DNA from: Rhodosporidiobolus odoratus
Taxonomy: Eukaryota; Basidiomycota; Microbotryomycetes; Sporidiobolales; Sporidiobolaceae
Assembly (NCBI GenBank): GCA_034387635.1
Contig: JAOANU010000001.1
Location: 806,001-870,000, forward strand
Length of the DNA: 64,000 nt
Direction: 5' to 3'
Positions 24,284 to 36,052 of the stretch are shown here, piece by piece. The translations under genes were made by a program, and so were the position numbers. Position 1 is the stretch's first letter. The number at the start of each line of letters is the position of its first letter. Under the pieces are notes generated by a model, which made no database searches, was not told the origin of the DNA, and worked only from the letters and a program-made list of their open reading frames with translations.

Positions 24284-24386
24284 TGCACTCGTCAATCACC
24301 CGTGAACACCATCGATATCACAACACAGTGATGTCAGCGCAAGATCGGACATGTTCGTATAATGTGGATAGAGGAATAGAACTTAC
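24284..24386 (-). other. Probable intron in the PAB1 5' leader
   Basis: On the minus strand a consensus donor GTAAGT at 24386 and an acceptor GTGCAG ending at 24284, with a TGATTGAC branch-like site, lie 30 bp upstream of the PAB1 ATG. Inferred from motifs only. Confidence 0.5.
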
Positions 24387-24500
24387 AGAGAGGGCTATAA
24401 GGGGCGCGGTCGGCTTGGCAAGCGAGAGATTCGGGAGGGTTAAGTTGAGCGCTTGGTCTTCGAGAAACAAGGCCAGGGGAGGACTTGAAACCGGTTGGAG

Positions 24501-24510
24501 GGTTTTTATA
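24501..24510 (-). promoter_or_regulatory. TATA-like element upstream of PAB1
   Basis: The minus strand reads TATAAAAAC within CTCTATAAAAACCC, about 250 bp upstream of the PAB1 start and upstream of the proposed leader intron. A plausible TATA box for a highly expressed gene; motif evidence only. Confidence 0.35.
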
Positions 24511-24514
24511 GAGG

Positions 24515-24927
24515 TCTGTAGACCGGACGGAGCGACCGGTAGCGAGATTCGAGCGGCTTAGACGTGCTAGAGCTGGCCAACAACAAACCTCACCTTGCCT
24601 TACCTTCGAGCTTGCCCGATCAATCCTAATCAGGATTACAATTGCTCAATTCCAACTAGTAGTGGTCGGTCGTCTTGCTCTGTCATCCTAACTACCTTTC
24701 TTGCAAGGCAAGTCACAGCCAGCGTGCATAGGACGCGTTGCAACAGCAGGACAAGCGAGCACAAGTGGGAGCGCGAGAAAAGCCAGTCTCAAGATCCGGC
24801 CTTCTCATCGCGCCGAGGCACCTGAGAAAGGTATAGAAGGTACTGCGTGTATTGCGCCTGTGCTCTTCGCGGAGCTTGCATGTATGTGAAGTAGATCGAC
24901 AGCGACCGGCGCACTCGTACCGCCTCC
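24515..24927. other. CYC8 3' flank and PAB1 upstream region, no gene seen
   Basis: About 410 bp upstream of the PAB1 TATA-like element and downstream of the CYC8 stop. Only short frames without recognisable domains; presumably 3' UTR plus upstream promoter. Confidence 0.5.
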
Positions 24928-27900
24928 TCAGGCCGCCACCTCCCCCTCCTCCTTTTCTTCCTGCTCTGCCGGAGCCGCAGGGGGCGGCACCGACTCCACC
25001 TTTGCTTCCTCCACCGTGGCGACGTGCCCATTCGCAGGTGTAACGACGCCGTTTTGCTTCTGTTCGCCACCGTGACCATTGTTCCCGTTGACCGGCGCCG
25101 ATATCGGTTCAGCGGGATGCTCACTTCGGCTCCGCTTGAGATCGGGTTCTCCGGCGTTGGACGGGACCTGCGGCTGAGGAGTGGCGGCGATTGCTTCGTC
25201 GAGCGGTAAGGAACGCTTGCGCGGGTTGGGCGAAACGCCGCCGTTCGCGGCGGCTGGAGGCCGGGGCAAAGGGGCTGCGAGGGAGGCGGCAGGATGGGGC
25301 AGTGGAGCGGGAGGATCCGGAATGGTGCTGACGGTCGACGTGGTAGGCGCAGGAGGAGGAGGGGGAGGTGCCGAGGGGGTCGCCGCCGAAGCGAGGTTCA
25401 TCAGGGCATCGACGCCTTCGTCGTAGTCTTCGTCGACGTCGCGTTGGGGTAGCGCTGGAGGCGGAGCGGCAACCGATGGCGTCCGCGCTTGCGTGGGCGA
25501 ACTGGCGAGTCTAGCCGCATTCGCCACACCGTTCAGGACCGTAGCTGCTTTCGCCGCCGCGTCCTTTTCCTGCGCCTGAGCCTGGGCTTGGGCTTGTGCC
25601 TGCGTTTGGGCTTGAGCTGCAGCGGCAGCAGCCTTCTCCTTCTCCACCGCAGCCTTCGACTTCCTTGGCTTCTTCGGCGCCGGACCTTCGCCATCTGCAT
25701 TCGCTGTCGCCCTACTCTTCCTCGGTTTCGGTTCCTTCACGTGCCCATCGCCATCCGTGTTATCCTTCTTCCGACCGCGAGGCTTTGCGGCACTAACTGG
25801 TGCTGGTGCGGGAGGCTCGAGAGGCTTGTGATCGACGGCGTTTGGTCCGGTCACGGAGGAGCGGTGACTGGCAGCCGTCGAGCCGGAACTCCGACGACGA
25901 GCATTCTCTTCGGCTGTGGTGGCGGAAAAGCCAGCTGCACCGTTGGCTGACCCGGACGGTGGGTACCCGCCGTATGGGCCGGGAGGGGGATTGTCGAAGA
26001 AAGGTGGTCGGGGAGGGTGTTGCATGTGAGCGCCAGCACCCATGGGTAGAGCGGAGCGGTCGAAAAAATGAGCAGGATGCGTTGAGTGTATTGAATGAGC
26101 GATGGCGGAAGGAGGAGGAGGGGAATGAGGATGACGAGATCGCTGAGCAGCGACAACACCACCTTGTCGGCCACTTCGCTCCCAGTCCATGGCCTCGTGA
26201 GAGGGCGGAGGGAAAGGATGGTGCTGTGCGAGGTGCGAGGGAAGAGAGTATCCGGGATGAGCAGGAGGATGAAGGGCACCTTCGCCGGCCGTGCGAGTTC
26301 GAGGCGAGGGAGGGGATCCGGCGCGAACGGCGGAAGATGGTCGCGAGTCGTGCATCGGCTTGATTTGTGGAAGAATGCCAGACATGCCGCCGGAGAGACG
26401 ATGTCCGCCTGCACTGCCTGGAGGGGGCGCAACTCGAGGAGATTGGTCCGTCGAGGTAGAAGGAGAGTGGCGGGCGCCGGAGGCTCGGCGGTAGGGATCA
26501 GTCGAGCGAGGTCGAGAGCCGGCGGTACCGGGGGGACCGTCGAAGCGGTGGGCAGTGAGAGGAGAGTTGGGTCCCACGCCTCCCGCACGAACGGCAGCAA
26601 CGGCCGTACCTCCAGCCGCGGTCGGCATCGTCGGGCTGAGCTCCAGTCCAAGTCCCGCTTGCGCAAGCTGGGTAGGTGCACCGCCACTGTTGGTAGCGTA
26701 GTTCCACGATAGAGAGCTCGGGCTGATATCCTTGGGCGGAGGAGGAGGAGAGAGAACGGCGCCGCTCGTCTGGTGTTCGCGGATCTCGCGCAGTCGGTGT
26801 GAGACTGTCGTGTTTGAGGGGTCGAGTTGTAGCGTGCGCTGGTAAGCGTCAATGGCGTCCGTCATCTGGTCGTTGCACGCCTCGTAGAGAGCGCCGAGGT
26901 TGAACCAGACTTCGGCGAGGTAGGGGTGAATACGGATAGCGCGAGAGTAGGCGTCGAGAGCGTCGTGGAACTGATTGATGTTATAGTAGAGGACTCCGAT
27001 TGAGCACCAGAACGCCGGGTTCTTTCCGTCTCGGTAAACAGCCTGTTGGTAAGCCTCGTACGCCTTGCCAAAGTTGTTCGTCGTCATGTATGCTCGTCCC
27101 AGGAGGTACCAGGAGAAAGGATCGTTGGGATCTGTGAGAGCCCCGGGTAAGCTGCGGCCCCAAGGAAGAGACTGGAGAGCAACCTTACCCGACTCGAGGC
27201 TCTTCGTCAAAATCTGTACCGATACTTCCGGGTTGTAGAACGGTGCTCTCGATCGGTGATAAAGCCCTCCCAGCTGCTGAAGTACCTTCGCATGTGCGGG
27301 GTTCTCTTGCAGGACGCGTTCGTACGATTCTTTCGCTGCGATGAACTGGGAAAAGAGGACAGTGAGTGAATGTACAGCTGGGCAGAGAGCGAGTGGAACG
27401 CACGTCCTTCTGCTGCTCGTACACGTGACCGATCTGAAACCAAATGTCGATTTCGGTAAGAGGCCGAGGCGGATTATTGAGGATGTATCGGAAGCACTGC
27501 GAAGGTGTAGGACAATATCAGTACTTGCAAGCACTTCATATGAGCATGATCCACGGGAGAGGGCGTACCTCCAAGCTTTGGGTAGACTTGCGTTGCTGCT
27601 TGTAGATGATGCCCAAACGGAAGAAGATTTCGTTCGACTTCTCGAAGTCTGTAGAGGTCACCTCAGGTCAATCTTGTTCGCTCGCGGCGGATGGGATGTG
27701 TACGTACTCGGGTCCATTCGGATCACACTCGAGAATGCTTCTTCAGCGTGTTCGAGACTTCCGTAACGGTCGTAAAGGATGCCGATGCCATACCAGAGCT
27801 TCGGCTCCTACGTAGCAAAGAAGGCAGAGATGGGAGATCGAGCGGCGGGTACGAGCAGCAAGAATTGAGCGAATTGAGCGCGTGGGGGCGAATAGGGGCG

Positions 27901-28627
27901 AGAAGGCGTTAGTAACGATTTCTTGGGGCGAGAGGAGGCGAAGGAGACGAACATGCGGGTTGGGCATGTAGTAGAGGGCTTGTTGATATGAGCTATACGC
28001 CTTCTTCAAGTCGTCGATCATTAGATAGCAGTGTCCTGCACAGAAATGTTACTTCAGGTAAGTTTGGCTCCAAGAGGAAAAGGATCTCCTGTGCCGGAAA
28101 TCCTTCCGAGCGGGCAGGGTCGACACTTACCCAGCGCTCCCCACACATCGCCATTCTCCGGAGAGATGCCAACCACTCGCCCAAAGTACTCGGCGGCCTT
28201 CTTGAAGTCTTCCTTCGACCGACAGATGGCAGCAATTTGTGACAGCGCGCCGACGCTGTAGGCGTTATGCCGCAATGCCGCCTCGTAAGCCGCAATGGCA
28301 CGGTCAAGGTCGCCTACGGCTTCGGCAGTTTGACCTGTTGCGGCCATTTCGTCATTCCTCAGATCGGATATGTGAAGGAGAAAGAGAGACGGAATGCGCA
28401 CCTATTTGCAACCATGTTGCTTCGGCCTCTTTCCCTAGCTTGACGAGCGATTCGATACGAGGGTGATGTGCCATGGCGTCGGCAGCGTGATTGCGCTCTT
28501 GTCCCATAGCGAGGATTTGCAGGACAGAAGGACCTTGTTGAGGCGGTCCGCCTGCCATGCTCAGGGGTGGCGGAGGCGGGTTATTGTGTGCAGTAGCGTA
28601 GGCTCCGGCGGGCGTGGGAGCGGCCAT
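24928..28627 (-). CDS. CYC8: CYC8/SSN6-type TPR transcriptional corepressor
   Basis: General corepressor that pairs with Tup1 and is recruited by many DNA-binding proteins. Seven exons (introns 28401-28335, 28130-28036, 27952-27808, 27707-27649, 27568-27497, 27403-27346) encode 1067 residues, in frame. The N-terminal 420 residues are an unbroken TPR array, including AIAAYEAALRHN, VWGALGHCYLMIDDLKKA, LWYGIGILYDRYGSLEHA, IWFQIGHVYEQQKDFIAAKE, WYLLGRAYMTTNNFGKAYEA, WCSIGVLYYNINQFHDALDA and VWFNLGALYEACNDQMTDA. The rest is low complexity, including an alternating Gln-Ala tract as in the yeast protein and Lys/Arg-rich blocks (KPRGRKK, EPKPRKSR) that may be nuclear signals. All six introns fall in the TPR part; the C-terminal 800 codons are one exon. 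The TUP1 partner is not in the window. Confidence 0.95.
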
Positions 28628-30286
28628 TATTGACGAGGGGACGGAAGAGGTGCGGATGTGCCGCAGGCGAGAAGAAGGTGGCCGAGACGGGACAAGAGTT
28701 GCTTTTTCAAAGGAAGCGGAAGATGGAGAGGGAGCTGCAGCCCGCCGATCTGGAGTTGGCTATGTCGCAAGGTGGTCAGGCAGCCGGAGGAGAGCGGGAT
28801 CGTCGAGCCTGGCGGGACTGAGTTGAGGGGAGTGTCGAGGGCGGTGCGGTGCTGGGTGTATCAAGGGCTGGTGGAGTGTCGGTCGTAGCCTAGGGAGTTC
28901 CACTAAGTGCTTACGACGGGCGACGCTGCACAGGATGAACCGCTGGATGACCTAGGGGATTTTGGGCAAGAACAGGAGCGCAGGGAGGAGGGTAACCCGG
29001 GCAACTCCCCTTCAGGGCGGTTCTGTCAGGCACAACTCAAGGCAGCACTAGCCGGACAAGTTTTTCCTCGGACATGGCTCCAGCGGTCTTGCTGCGGTCA
29101 CTTCCGCACACTGCGACCGCTCGTACGCCCTGCTCTTCCGCCTCAACGCTCGTCCGCGCCGCTGTTCTGAGTAGATACCCAGCCTCGCGCTCAGTCATCG
29201 CTGCCGTCTGGGTAGGCTCTTGTTGCTACTCTGTAGCCGGCCTCGGAGTCCATGCATCCCTGTTCCCATGGCGCTGCGCTTGCACCGGCTTCCTGCTGCT
29301 ACATCCCGGCCGCCGTCGCGACGGTTTCGCGCACCATCACCACGGCTCCTCTGCCTGTTCCTCCAATCTCACCCCAAAGCTACATGGAGCGGTGTCAGCG
29401 CGTTGTCTGGATGACCTTGTTCAGCACTCCGACCTACTTCGACGCGTCTGACAGGCTGAAGTACGCAGAGCCGGCTGTGGCAATGAGCTTGGCGCAGGTG
29501 GCGGGGTGGGTTGGCGCGCGCTGCCAAGGCAAGAGGCAGCGGTACCAACGCGACGAGCGGCGAAGGCTAATGCCATCGGGAGGAGCGGCGGGATACGGCG
29601 GACGCACCGCTTCTGGTCCAAAGCTCCAAGCCTCGAAGCAACATGAAGAGCGGAGCGCCACGGGCTTTTCCGCGTCGTCATGCGCGCGCCATGGTTCGAT
29701 CTCATAACACACGAGGCACGCGAGCTTGTCCGGCGATGCGCAGCCGAGCGATCTCCTTTAGTGAGCTCAAAGTGGGCATCGAGGCATTTTCTTTTCGACC
29801 AGCCCCTCTTCCTTTTGTTATCCTTGTCTTCGCTGAGGCCCTCGGCCGGTTCACAGCATGTCGAGCATTTCGCTGAATCATCCATATGGAGTGCGCAAGA
29901 AGGGATCCGCCGTTGAGGGGTCCGCCCTAGCACAAAGCTTGCTTTCCCTCTTCTCTTCTTCGTGTCAGAAGGTTGCTTTCCGATGTACTCAACTGCTGTT
30001 TGTTTAAGCTCGACCTCCGAAGTCTGCAGGTTGCGCTATTGCTACGTCTGCCGCACGGATCAGGCAATTGTGACGGACGCGCCGTTGTTTGCCCGAGGAA
30101 TAAAAGAACAACTACGAGATTTCAATTTCAACTTCGCAGTGGGGTCCGCGTCTCGGTGTGAGTTTGATCTTGCATGTACGCCCGCTTAGTGCACCGTATG
30201 ACAGTGTCACCCAAAGAAGCGCGCGCCAGAGTGCTATCACAGCACTTACCTATTAGAGCTATTAGAGCTCCTTGCCCTCACACTAC

Positions 30287-30373
30287 TAGGCTCGACCAAG
30301 CCTGCCGAGGTGGTCGACGGGAGCCTACCGAGGTGGTCGACGGGTCGACCCTCAGAAGGCTTGGTCGAGCCTA
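30287..30373. repeat. Perfect 17-bp inverted repeat enclosing a 17-bp direct repeat
   Basis: Arms TAGGCTCGACCAAGCCT (30287-30303) and AGGCTTGGTCGAGCCTA (30357-30373) are exact reverse complements. Between them are two identical copies of CCGAGGTGGTCGACGGG (30305-30321 and 30328-30344), the core of which (GTCGAC) is itself palindromic. Confidence 0.95.
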
Positions 30374-30510
30374 TCACACCACCTTTCTCTGGCTTTTCTT
30401 ACCTACTGTAAGCCCGGTGCTTACCACGGACGGACAGTCAGGGATAGGAGGAAATGATGAGACATGTTGAATGAAGCTTGGGACGAAGGAATGGCGGAAC
30501 TTGGGTTTCT

Positions 30511-30544
30511 CTCCTCACGCTCACGCTAACGGAGACAAACCCAG
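30511..30544 (+). repeat. 34-bp direct repeat, copy 1
   Basis: Begins CTCCTCACGCTCACGCTAAC and ends GAGACAAACCCAG. Identical to 30569-30602, with 24 bp between the copies. Confidence 0.95.
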
Positions 30545-30568
30545 GTGTGTTGTAGTTCTTATATAGTA

Positions 30569-30602
30569 CTCCTCACGCTCACGCTAACGGAGACAAACCC
30601 AG
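30569..30602 (+). repeat. 34-bp direct repeat, copy 2
   Basis: Exact second copy of 30511-30544. The spacer contains TATATAGTA, and flanks of the pair (GTGTGTTG and CAACACGCC) are partly complementary. Confidence 0.95.
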
Positions 30603-31213
30603 TGCAACACGCCTGGTTCCTCGTCTTCAGGGCCGTCGAGCGAGTGTTGGCTCAACAGCCTTCCACCTACGTATATACCTCGACCTCAGCTTGCACAGAG
30701 AGCTCCTCTCGCGTCTCCAGTGCAGCTCCAGTCAAACGGTCGATATTCCTGGCAGCTGCGTGTACCGTCGAGGAACGGCAGGCTATCGAGAACTTCCTTT
30801 CTTCTTTTCCTCCCTGCCGAGTTTCTTGACCTGGTACCCCAAGTCGATGCAGCACCTCCTGTCTACTCTGCACCTTGTCTACAGTATTCATGCAGTCATA
30901 TGCTGCTGTCTAGACCGGAGGAAGACCTTGTAGGCGTGGGAGCTGTCTCGACCTGAAGACTGAACACTTCATGCAGGCCCTTCCTGCGTTCTGCAATTGT
31001 CTGGCGCCATCGTCTGCCCCCCGCAGGCTTGAGTGACTGTACCCAGTACGCCCCCTCAAGCACCCGTCAAGCCGGCCTTCCAGCCGGAAGGAACACTCAG
31101 CTGGGGAGCCGAGGCGGCTGAGCGGCCCAAGAAAGCACACGCCACCCACAGGTCGGCCCCAGCACTCCCAATTGATCAGACCGCCTCCCATATGGAAGCT
31201 TCCCTTGCACGGA

Positions 31214-31237
31214 GGGGGGGGGGGGGGGGGGGGGGGG
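31214..31237 (+). repeat. G24 homopolymer
   Basis: A run of 24 G in noncoding DNA. Its length is likely imprecise in any assembly. It could form a G-quadruplex. Confidence 0.9.
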
Positions 31238-31949
31238 CGAGTGCAAGGTGCGAGCGCATCCAGTAGCCTAAATGGACCAGCATTGTCAAAGGCTGTCAGT
31301 GACGGGACAAGCAGAAGAGAGCGGAAGGGATCCAATCACGGCCTCAGCGGGCCTCGCGAGAGACGTATTGGGCCTGAAGGAGGCCTTCGTGCTCCTCTGG
31401 CGGTATGCTGGCTGGAAAGCGACTGTCCGCGAGAAATGAGGGGACCTTCTTAAACAGACAAGGCCACCTCTCGTGCGCAGACAAGCTCGTGGAGCCCCCA
31501 GAGCCGAAAGACACCGCTATACGACCACGCATCGAGCCCCGCAACGCAAGAGAAGCAGACAACATAGATACAGAGCGGTGAGAAGATCCGTTCGTTTTCA
31601 GCCTCTGTCTTTTCCGTTGCGCAGTCAGCCGGGGAAACATCCAGCCTCGGCCTGCTCCGTCGAGGAGGTGCTAGAGATAAGACCACATGAAGGTGATCTT
31701 CATCTTCAGAGCTGGTCACAGTAGCACAGTGCGAATCGATACTAAAAAGCGAAGATCCTGTTCTAGCTTGTGCAGCACCGCCGGCGAATACTGCAGCATC
31801 GTAGCTGTGTATGCGATCTAGCTGATAGAGTACAGCCGTCTACCTGCACACCCAGCTTATAGCGATGAGCCGTAGCCTCGAGTCTACGCCGCCCAGGCTC
31901 TCTTCGCATGTCTTGCTTAAATTCCTCCCGCACCCCTCGAACTCGCCAA

Positions 31950-33163
31950 ATGGCTTCAGTCCGCCTCTCGCCGGCTCTCAAAGCTGTCATCGCAGCTCCT
32001 CATGCCCAGGGTGGTCCGCTGCTCGCCCCTTCTAAGGCCGTCACCGATCGACTATTCGAAGGGCTCGCGAGTAGTGGAGAGAAGGGAGGAGTCGGCGAGG
32101 CGGCTTGGTTGACACTCGGGGTGAGTAAGATAACCTGTGTTCACCGGTATGGGCAGTGCTGATCCAGTACAAAGAGTTCGAACAGAGTGCAGCACTCTTT
32201 ACGCTGAACTCGCCAGAAACGCTATGTCGCCTGTATTCGTTCGCGACTGCTCGACGGGGACAGGAGGGTGAGCGAAACGCGGTGGAGTATGCTGCTGTAC
32301 GTACCAGTGCCCTCGCTATACTGGGAACTAGATTGACCTGGCCCTCCATGAGCAGATCATGCGGGAGACAGGTTTAAAGACTATTTCTTTCTCCGGAATC
32401 CCTCGAGTACGTACCGCAGAGTCAAATAGCTGCTTCCATGCTCACACGTGACATGCATGGTGACAGGCGATCAACAACCTCGGCGCTCTTCGCGCACATT
32501 TGCCTGAAAACGTCACATCGGAATTGTCTACCACGCCTACACGGTGAGCATGCGCCTTCTGACGTCCATGACCTACTTCCCCCTTCCGCGCTTGACTGCA
32601 CTGCGGCGACCGTCATCCCGCCGATGCTTCACGCTTCTCCTCCTTTTCGTGCTCTGGCACCAGAACCTCCTTCGCTGACTCGTCCTTTCTACCTCTCCAG
32701 TGAACTCTCCTCCGCAACACTCTCCTCAACTCTCTCTCGCGGCCGCGCTCTCTGGGACTCAATCTACAATCCTCACCACGAAAAGCTACTGAGCAAACTC
32801 TCCCACTCACACCCCGACCTCCCCATCCACATCCTCTCCTCTCACTACTCCGCACTTCTCTCCGACCCTTCTACGACTCCTCCACCCGGTCACGCAAAGG
32901 TTGGAAGGAGTTTGACCAGCGTGGTGGCTATCGCTTGTTTGAGGGCTCAAGGAGGAGTCGGACCACAGGTTATGAGTCATGTCTTTGGGTTGCTCAAGGC
33001 TGGAGAGGACGGGAGCGCAAGGGCGGAGGGGGAGGAAGTACAGGGTTCGGAATGGTTGACGAGCGAGGAAGGCGCAAGGTGGGTGGTTGAGCAGACGGAT
33101 CGGATTGTAGAAGCGCTTACGAGCGGGACCGGGACTTCGTTTGCTACAAGGGCGAAGCTGTAG
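31950..33163 (+). CDS. AhpD-like (carboxymuconolactone decarboxylase-fold) protein
   Basis: Five exons: introns 32121-32167, about 32297-32355, 32407-32466 and 32544-32700 give 296 residues, in frame. The N-terminus (MASVRLSPALKAVIAAPHAQ) is basic and amphipathic and could be a mitochondrial presequence. The middle reads ALFTLNSPETLCRLYSFA and IMRETGLKTISFSGIPRAIN. The C-terminal half has the segment GRSLTSVVAIACLRAQGGVG followed by PQVMSHVFGLLKA, which I associate with fungal AhpD-like proteins. The usual CxxC of peroxidase-active AhpD is not seen, so any redox chemistry is doubtful. An upstream ATG at 31908 would add 14 residues. Acceptor choice for intron 2 is uncertain (32331 is an alternative, giving an implausible 35-nt intron). 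The family assignment is tentative. Confidence 0.55.
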
Positions 33164-33461
33164 AAGAGGTAGAGAACCTTTCTGGCGAACGAGCAGGCGG
33201 CGAGGCATGGCGCAAGGCTCGGTATGGCAACAGGGAGCCGCAGAAGGACAAGATGCATGATGAACATTGCCTGCATGGTAAGGTGACTAGTCCGCAAAGC
33301 GAAGAAGGGGACTACGATGATGCCAGATGGAACGAGCAAAGGTAAAGAAGAGATGGCACGGAACCCGACAGAAACACGTCGAAACGAAGAAAGCAACCCT
33401 GGACTGAAAAAGGAAGAAACTGCTTTTTCTGCTGAAGGAAGGCGCGCCACCCTGCTCCCGC

Positions 33462-35578
33462 CTAAACGACGCGACCCATAGTCTGTCCGACCTTGACCTT
33501 CTCGCCGTTCTTGATAGTAAACTCGAAGGAAGCTGGGGTTTCGAAGACGAGAACGATGGTCGAACCAAGCCAGAATCCGCCGATTTCGCTGTAAGCGAGT
33601 TTAAGACCCAGGTCAGCTCTGCGGAAGAGGTGTGGACGGAGGGAAAGAGACGTACTCTCCCGCACGAAGAGGCTGCCCACCTAGCAGTTGCGAGGCGTTG
33701 GCGTAGGTCGCTTCGGAGAAAGTACCGGGCACCACAGGACGACGAGGGGAGTTGGTCCGGAGGGACTGCAATCAGGGGGAAACAGCAAACACGAAGTCAG
33801 CCACCGGTTGGTTCGGAGGAGAAAAATGGCGGGGCGCACACTGTCAAAGTTGACTCGGATGGACCCGACGTTCGTAGCGCCGACCGGAATGAAGGAGAAG
33901 AAGCCATAACGCCAGCGACCGAGGAGAGCGACGCGCTCGTTCAGGACGAAGAGGTCGGCCAGTTTGCCCACCATCCAGGGCGCGACGGAGAAAAGTTCGC
34001 CTAAGCACCGTGCAGGATGAAGGGAGAAGGGAGGCGCGAGGTGGACACGGATCAATAGAAAGGCGCAGAAACGTATTCAGCGTGTTGTTCAAACAGAGGG
34101 ACGAGGCAGGAGAAAGAGATGAATACGCACCGGCAAAGTGACGACGACGTTCGACAACCCAATTAGTCGGACTGTGGTAACGGTGGTAGTCTCCTGGAGC
34201 CAAGTAGACAACCGCAAAGCAGAGCTTGTTGCCCTCCTTTGGCTCGAATGCCGACTTGGCAATCTCCGTCGCCACCGCCACATCGCCCGAAAGACTCCTC
34301 TTCGGTCCGTCCTTCTGCAGATTCTGCTCTGCATCGCTCATCGAAGCATCTTTGACATTTTGTTGAGGCGAAGGTTGAGGTCGGTCACCGGTGTTGCCGA
34401 TGAGGTCGCCCAGGGAGTAGTTAATTCCGTTCACGTTGGCGAACTCTTTCTCGTCGATCTGGGCAGAGTCGGCGTTGTGAGGGTGAGAGGCGAGACCGTG
34501 AGGCTCTTGCGGCAGCTCGGCGTCGCCGGCGCCTTGTAACAGCGCCTGAAGGGAATAGGTGGCGCCTTTGACGGAGGCGATGCGACCGCCTTCGATGACA
34601 CCGAAGTTGACTACCCGGCCGTCAGCTGGGGAGACCTGTGGACGTACAAGACGTAAATAAGGAGCAATTGCATCCGAGGGGAACGAGTCGTACCAGTGCC
34701 GCATCATCAATCGGTCGAGCGCCGGCCTTCAATCTTCGCATGAAGAACTCGCTCATGGAGCGGTACTCCCGAAGGTCGGAAGGGTCGCACTCGTCGAGGT
34801 TGACGCCGAAGATGTACGAGTAGAGCTTGTAGCCAGGCACGCGGAACCAGACGGGCAGCTCGTAGGCGTTGATGGCACCGTAAAGGCGGGAAATGGACCG
34901 CAGGGGGAGGGCGCCGATGACGTGAACCTGTGGTCGCCGAGTGAGCCTACGGCTACCAAGAGATCGAGAGGATAGCGCACCTGCCACGGACCCTGTACAC
35001 TCACTGCCCCTTCCGGCAGAGGCTCCTTGCCCTTCTCGGACGCCTGCTTGTAGAAGGTCAAACCGACGAGGAGCGCTCCACCCAAGCCCCATGGAATTGG
35101 CGACCACTTGGTCTCTGTCGAGGACCACCGCTTGCGGAGGCGAGCTGTTGAGCAAGCGGGAGATGTCAGCTTGCGTCGAAGCCCCACTCTGCCGAGAAGA
35201 AGAGAACGTACTGGTGAAGGATTCTTTCCCGTCCGCACGCGGCTGTTCGTAGCTTTTGCTCGGTCCAGCTTGCGGATGATGAATGCCCTGGTCGAGCGGC
35301 GGCTGCTCCCTGGTGGTGACCCTGGTCGAGGAGAAGAGGCGTTTGGTGCCAGCCCTCGCGGCTCCGGGGGCTTTGAGTACGGCTTTGGGAGCGCGTAAGA
35401 TGAGGGCGGGACCGCGTGCGAGGAGTGCGGGTCCTCGTAGGAGTAGATCGCGTTTCCTCCATTGCCGCGCGAGGGGAGATTGAGTTGAGGTCGAGTGGTC
35501 GCGCGAGGAGGGTTGAGGTTGTCTGCGGTTCCTCAAGGCGAAGGGCCAGGATCGAGGCATCCTGGGAGTGGGTGGCAT
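33462..35578 (-). CDS. PSD1: Mitochondrial phosphatidylserine decarboxylase
   Basis: Pyruvoyl enzyme of the inner mitochondrial membrane that makes phosphatidylethanolamine from phosphatidylserine. Seven exons (35578-35212, 35144-34981, 34927-34694, 34635-34131, 34000-33840, 33765-33656, 33588-33462) give 555 residues, in frame. The Arg-rich N-terminus fits a presequence. A hydrophobic segment ([14 protein letters not shown]) is the likely membrane anchor. Catalytic-domain motifs follow: [74 protein letters not shown] and the self-cleavage site WLGST near the end, where Ser523 should become the pyruvoyl group and split the beta and alpha chains. An insert of about 90 residues with charged, low-complexity text lies between the SPADGRV and YHRYHSP motifs. 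Read as PSD1 rather than PSD2 because there is no C2 domain. Confidence 0.95.
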
Positions 35579-36052
35579 GGTGGTATCAGCTGTCCTCGAC
35601 GTGTTCCTCGGGGAGGGGGAGAAGGTCCCTGCACGACGTGATGAGGAAGAGATCAACTCCGTCCAGCTGCAGGACGTAAGTCGGAGAGGACAATTTCCGT
35701 CCGCACTCGCTCTGGGCAGATTGGACTCGCTCTCTCGCACTGCAGACTCGCTGCTGCAATGCCTCCTAGTCTACCCGCACGCGGTCGATCCGTCCATAAG
35801 TTAGCTCTCCACCCGACGCGCCGCCTCGATCGCCTCCTCCTTTCAGCGGCCCTCTCTCTCCTCTTTTTCACACCGTGTTTATGGTTAGATGGTACAGACT
35901 TAGTATCGAGCATACGGTCACGCTTATGACGAGCGTACGCAGCGTGGAAGATGTCCGAGGACGTCCCGTGGAGCACAGCTGCACTCTCGCTCTCGCTGCT
36001 TTCCCTTCCTGTCTCCTGCTGTTGCACTGCTCGACACTCCGTACACTCGACC
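35579..36052. other. Divergent promoter of PSD1 and the GH16-like gene
   Basis: 474 bp between two start codons. An upstream in-frame ATG at 35951 could extend the GH16-like protein by 34 residues, but the extension is Ser/Cys-rich and unlike the rest. Nothing else recognised. Confidence 0.5.

Larger units (their letters stand above)
28628..31949. other. 3.3-kb gene-poor region with repeats
   Basis: The longest stretch without a supported gene. Open frames on both strands (up to 170 codons at 29421-29933, minus) show no domain, no start context and no splice pattern. Its near part must be the CYC8 promoter and leader. It also holds a 17-bp inverted repeat (30287-30373), a duplicated 34-mer (30511-30602) and a G24 run (31214-31237). 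A noncoding RNA or a decayed mobile element is possible but unproven. Confidence 0.6.

Noticed and set aside
29630..29760. tRNA-like GGTTCGAT text
   Set aside because: No T-arm or acceptor stem can be paired around it.
29421..29933. 170-codon minus-strand frame in the gene desert
   Set aside because: Biased Arg/Ser/Cys composition, no domain, and competing open frames of similar length on the other strand.
30287..30602. CRISPR-like array
   Set aside because: Only two copies of each repeat, irregular spacing, a eukaryotic genome and no cas genes.
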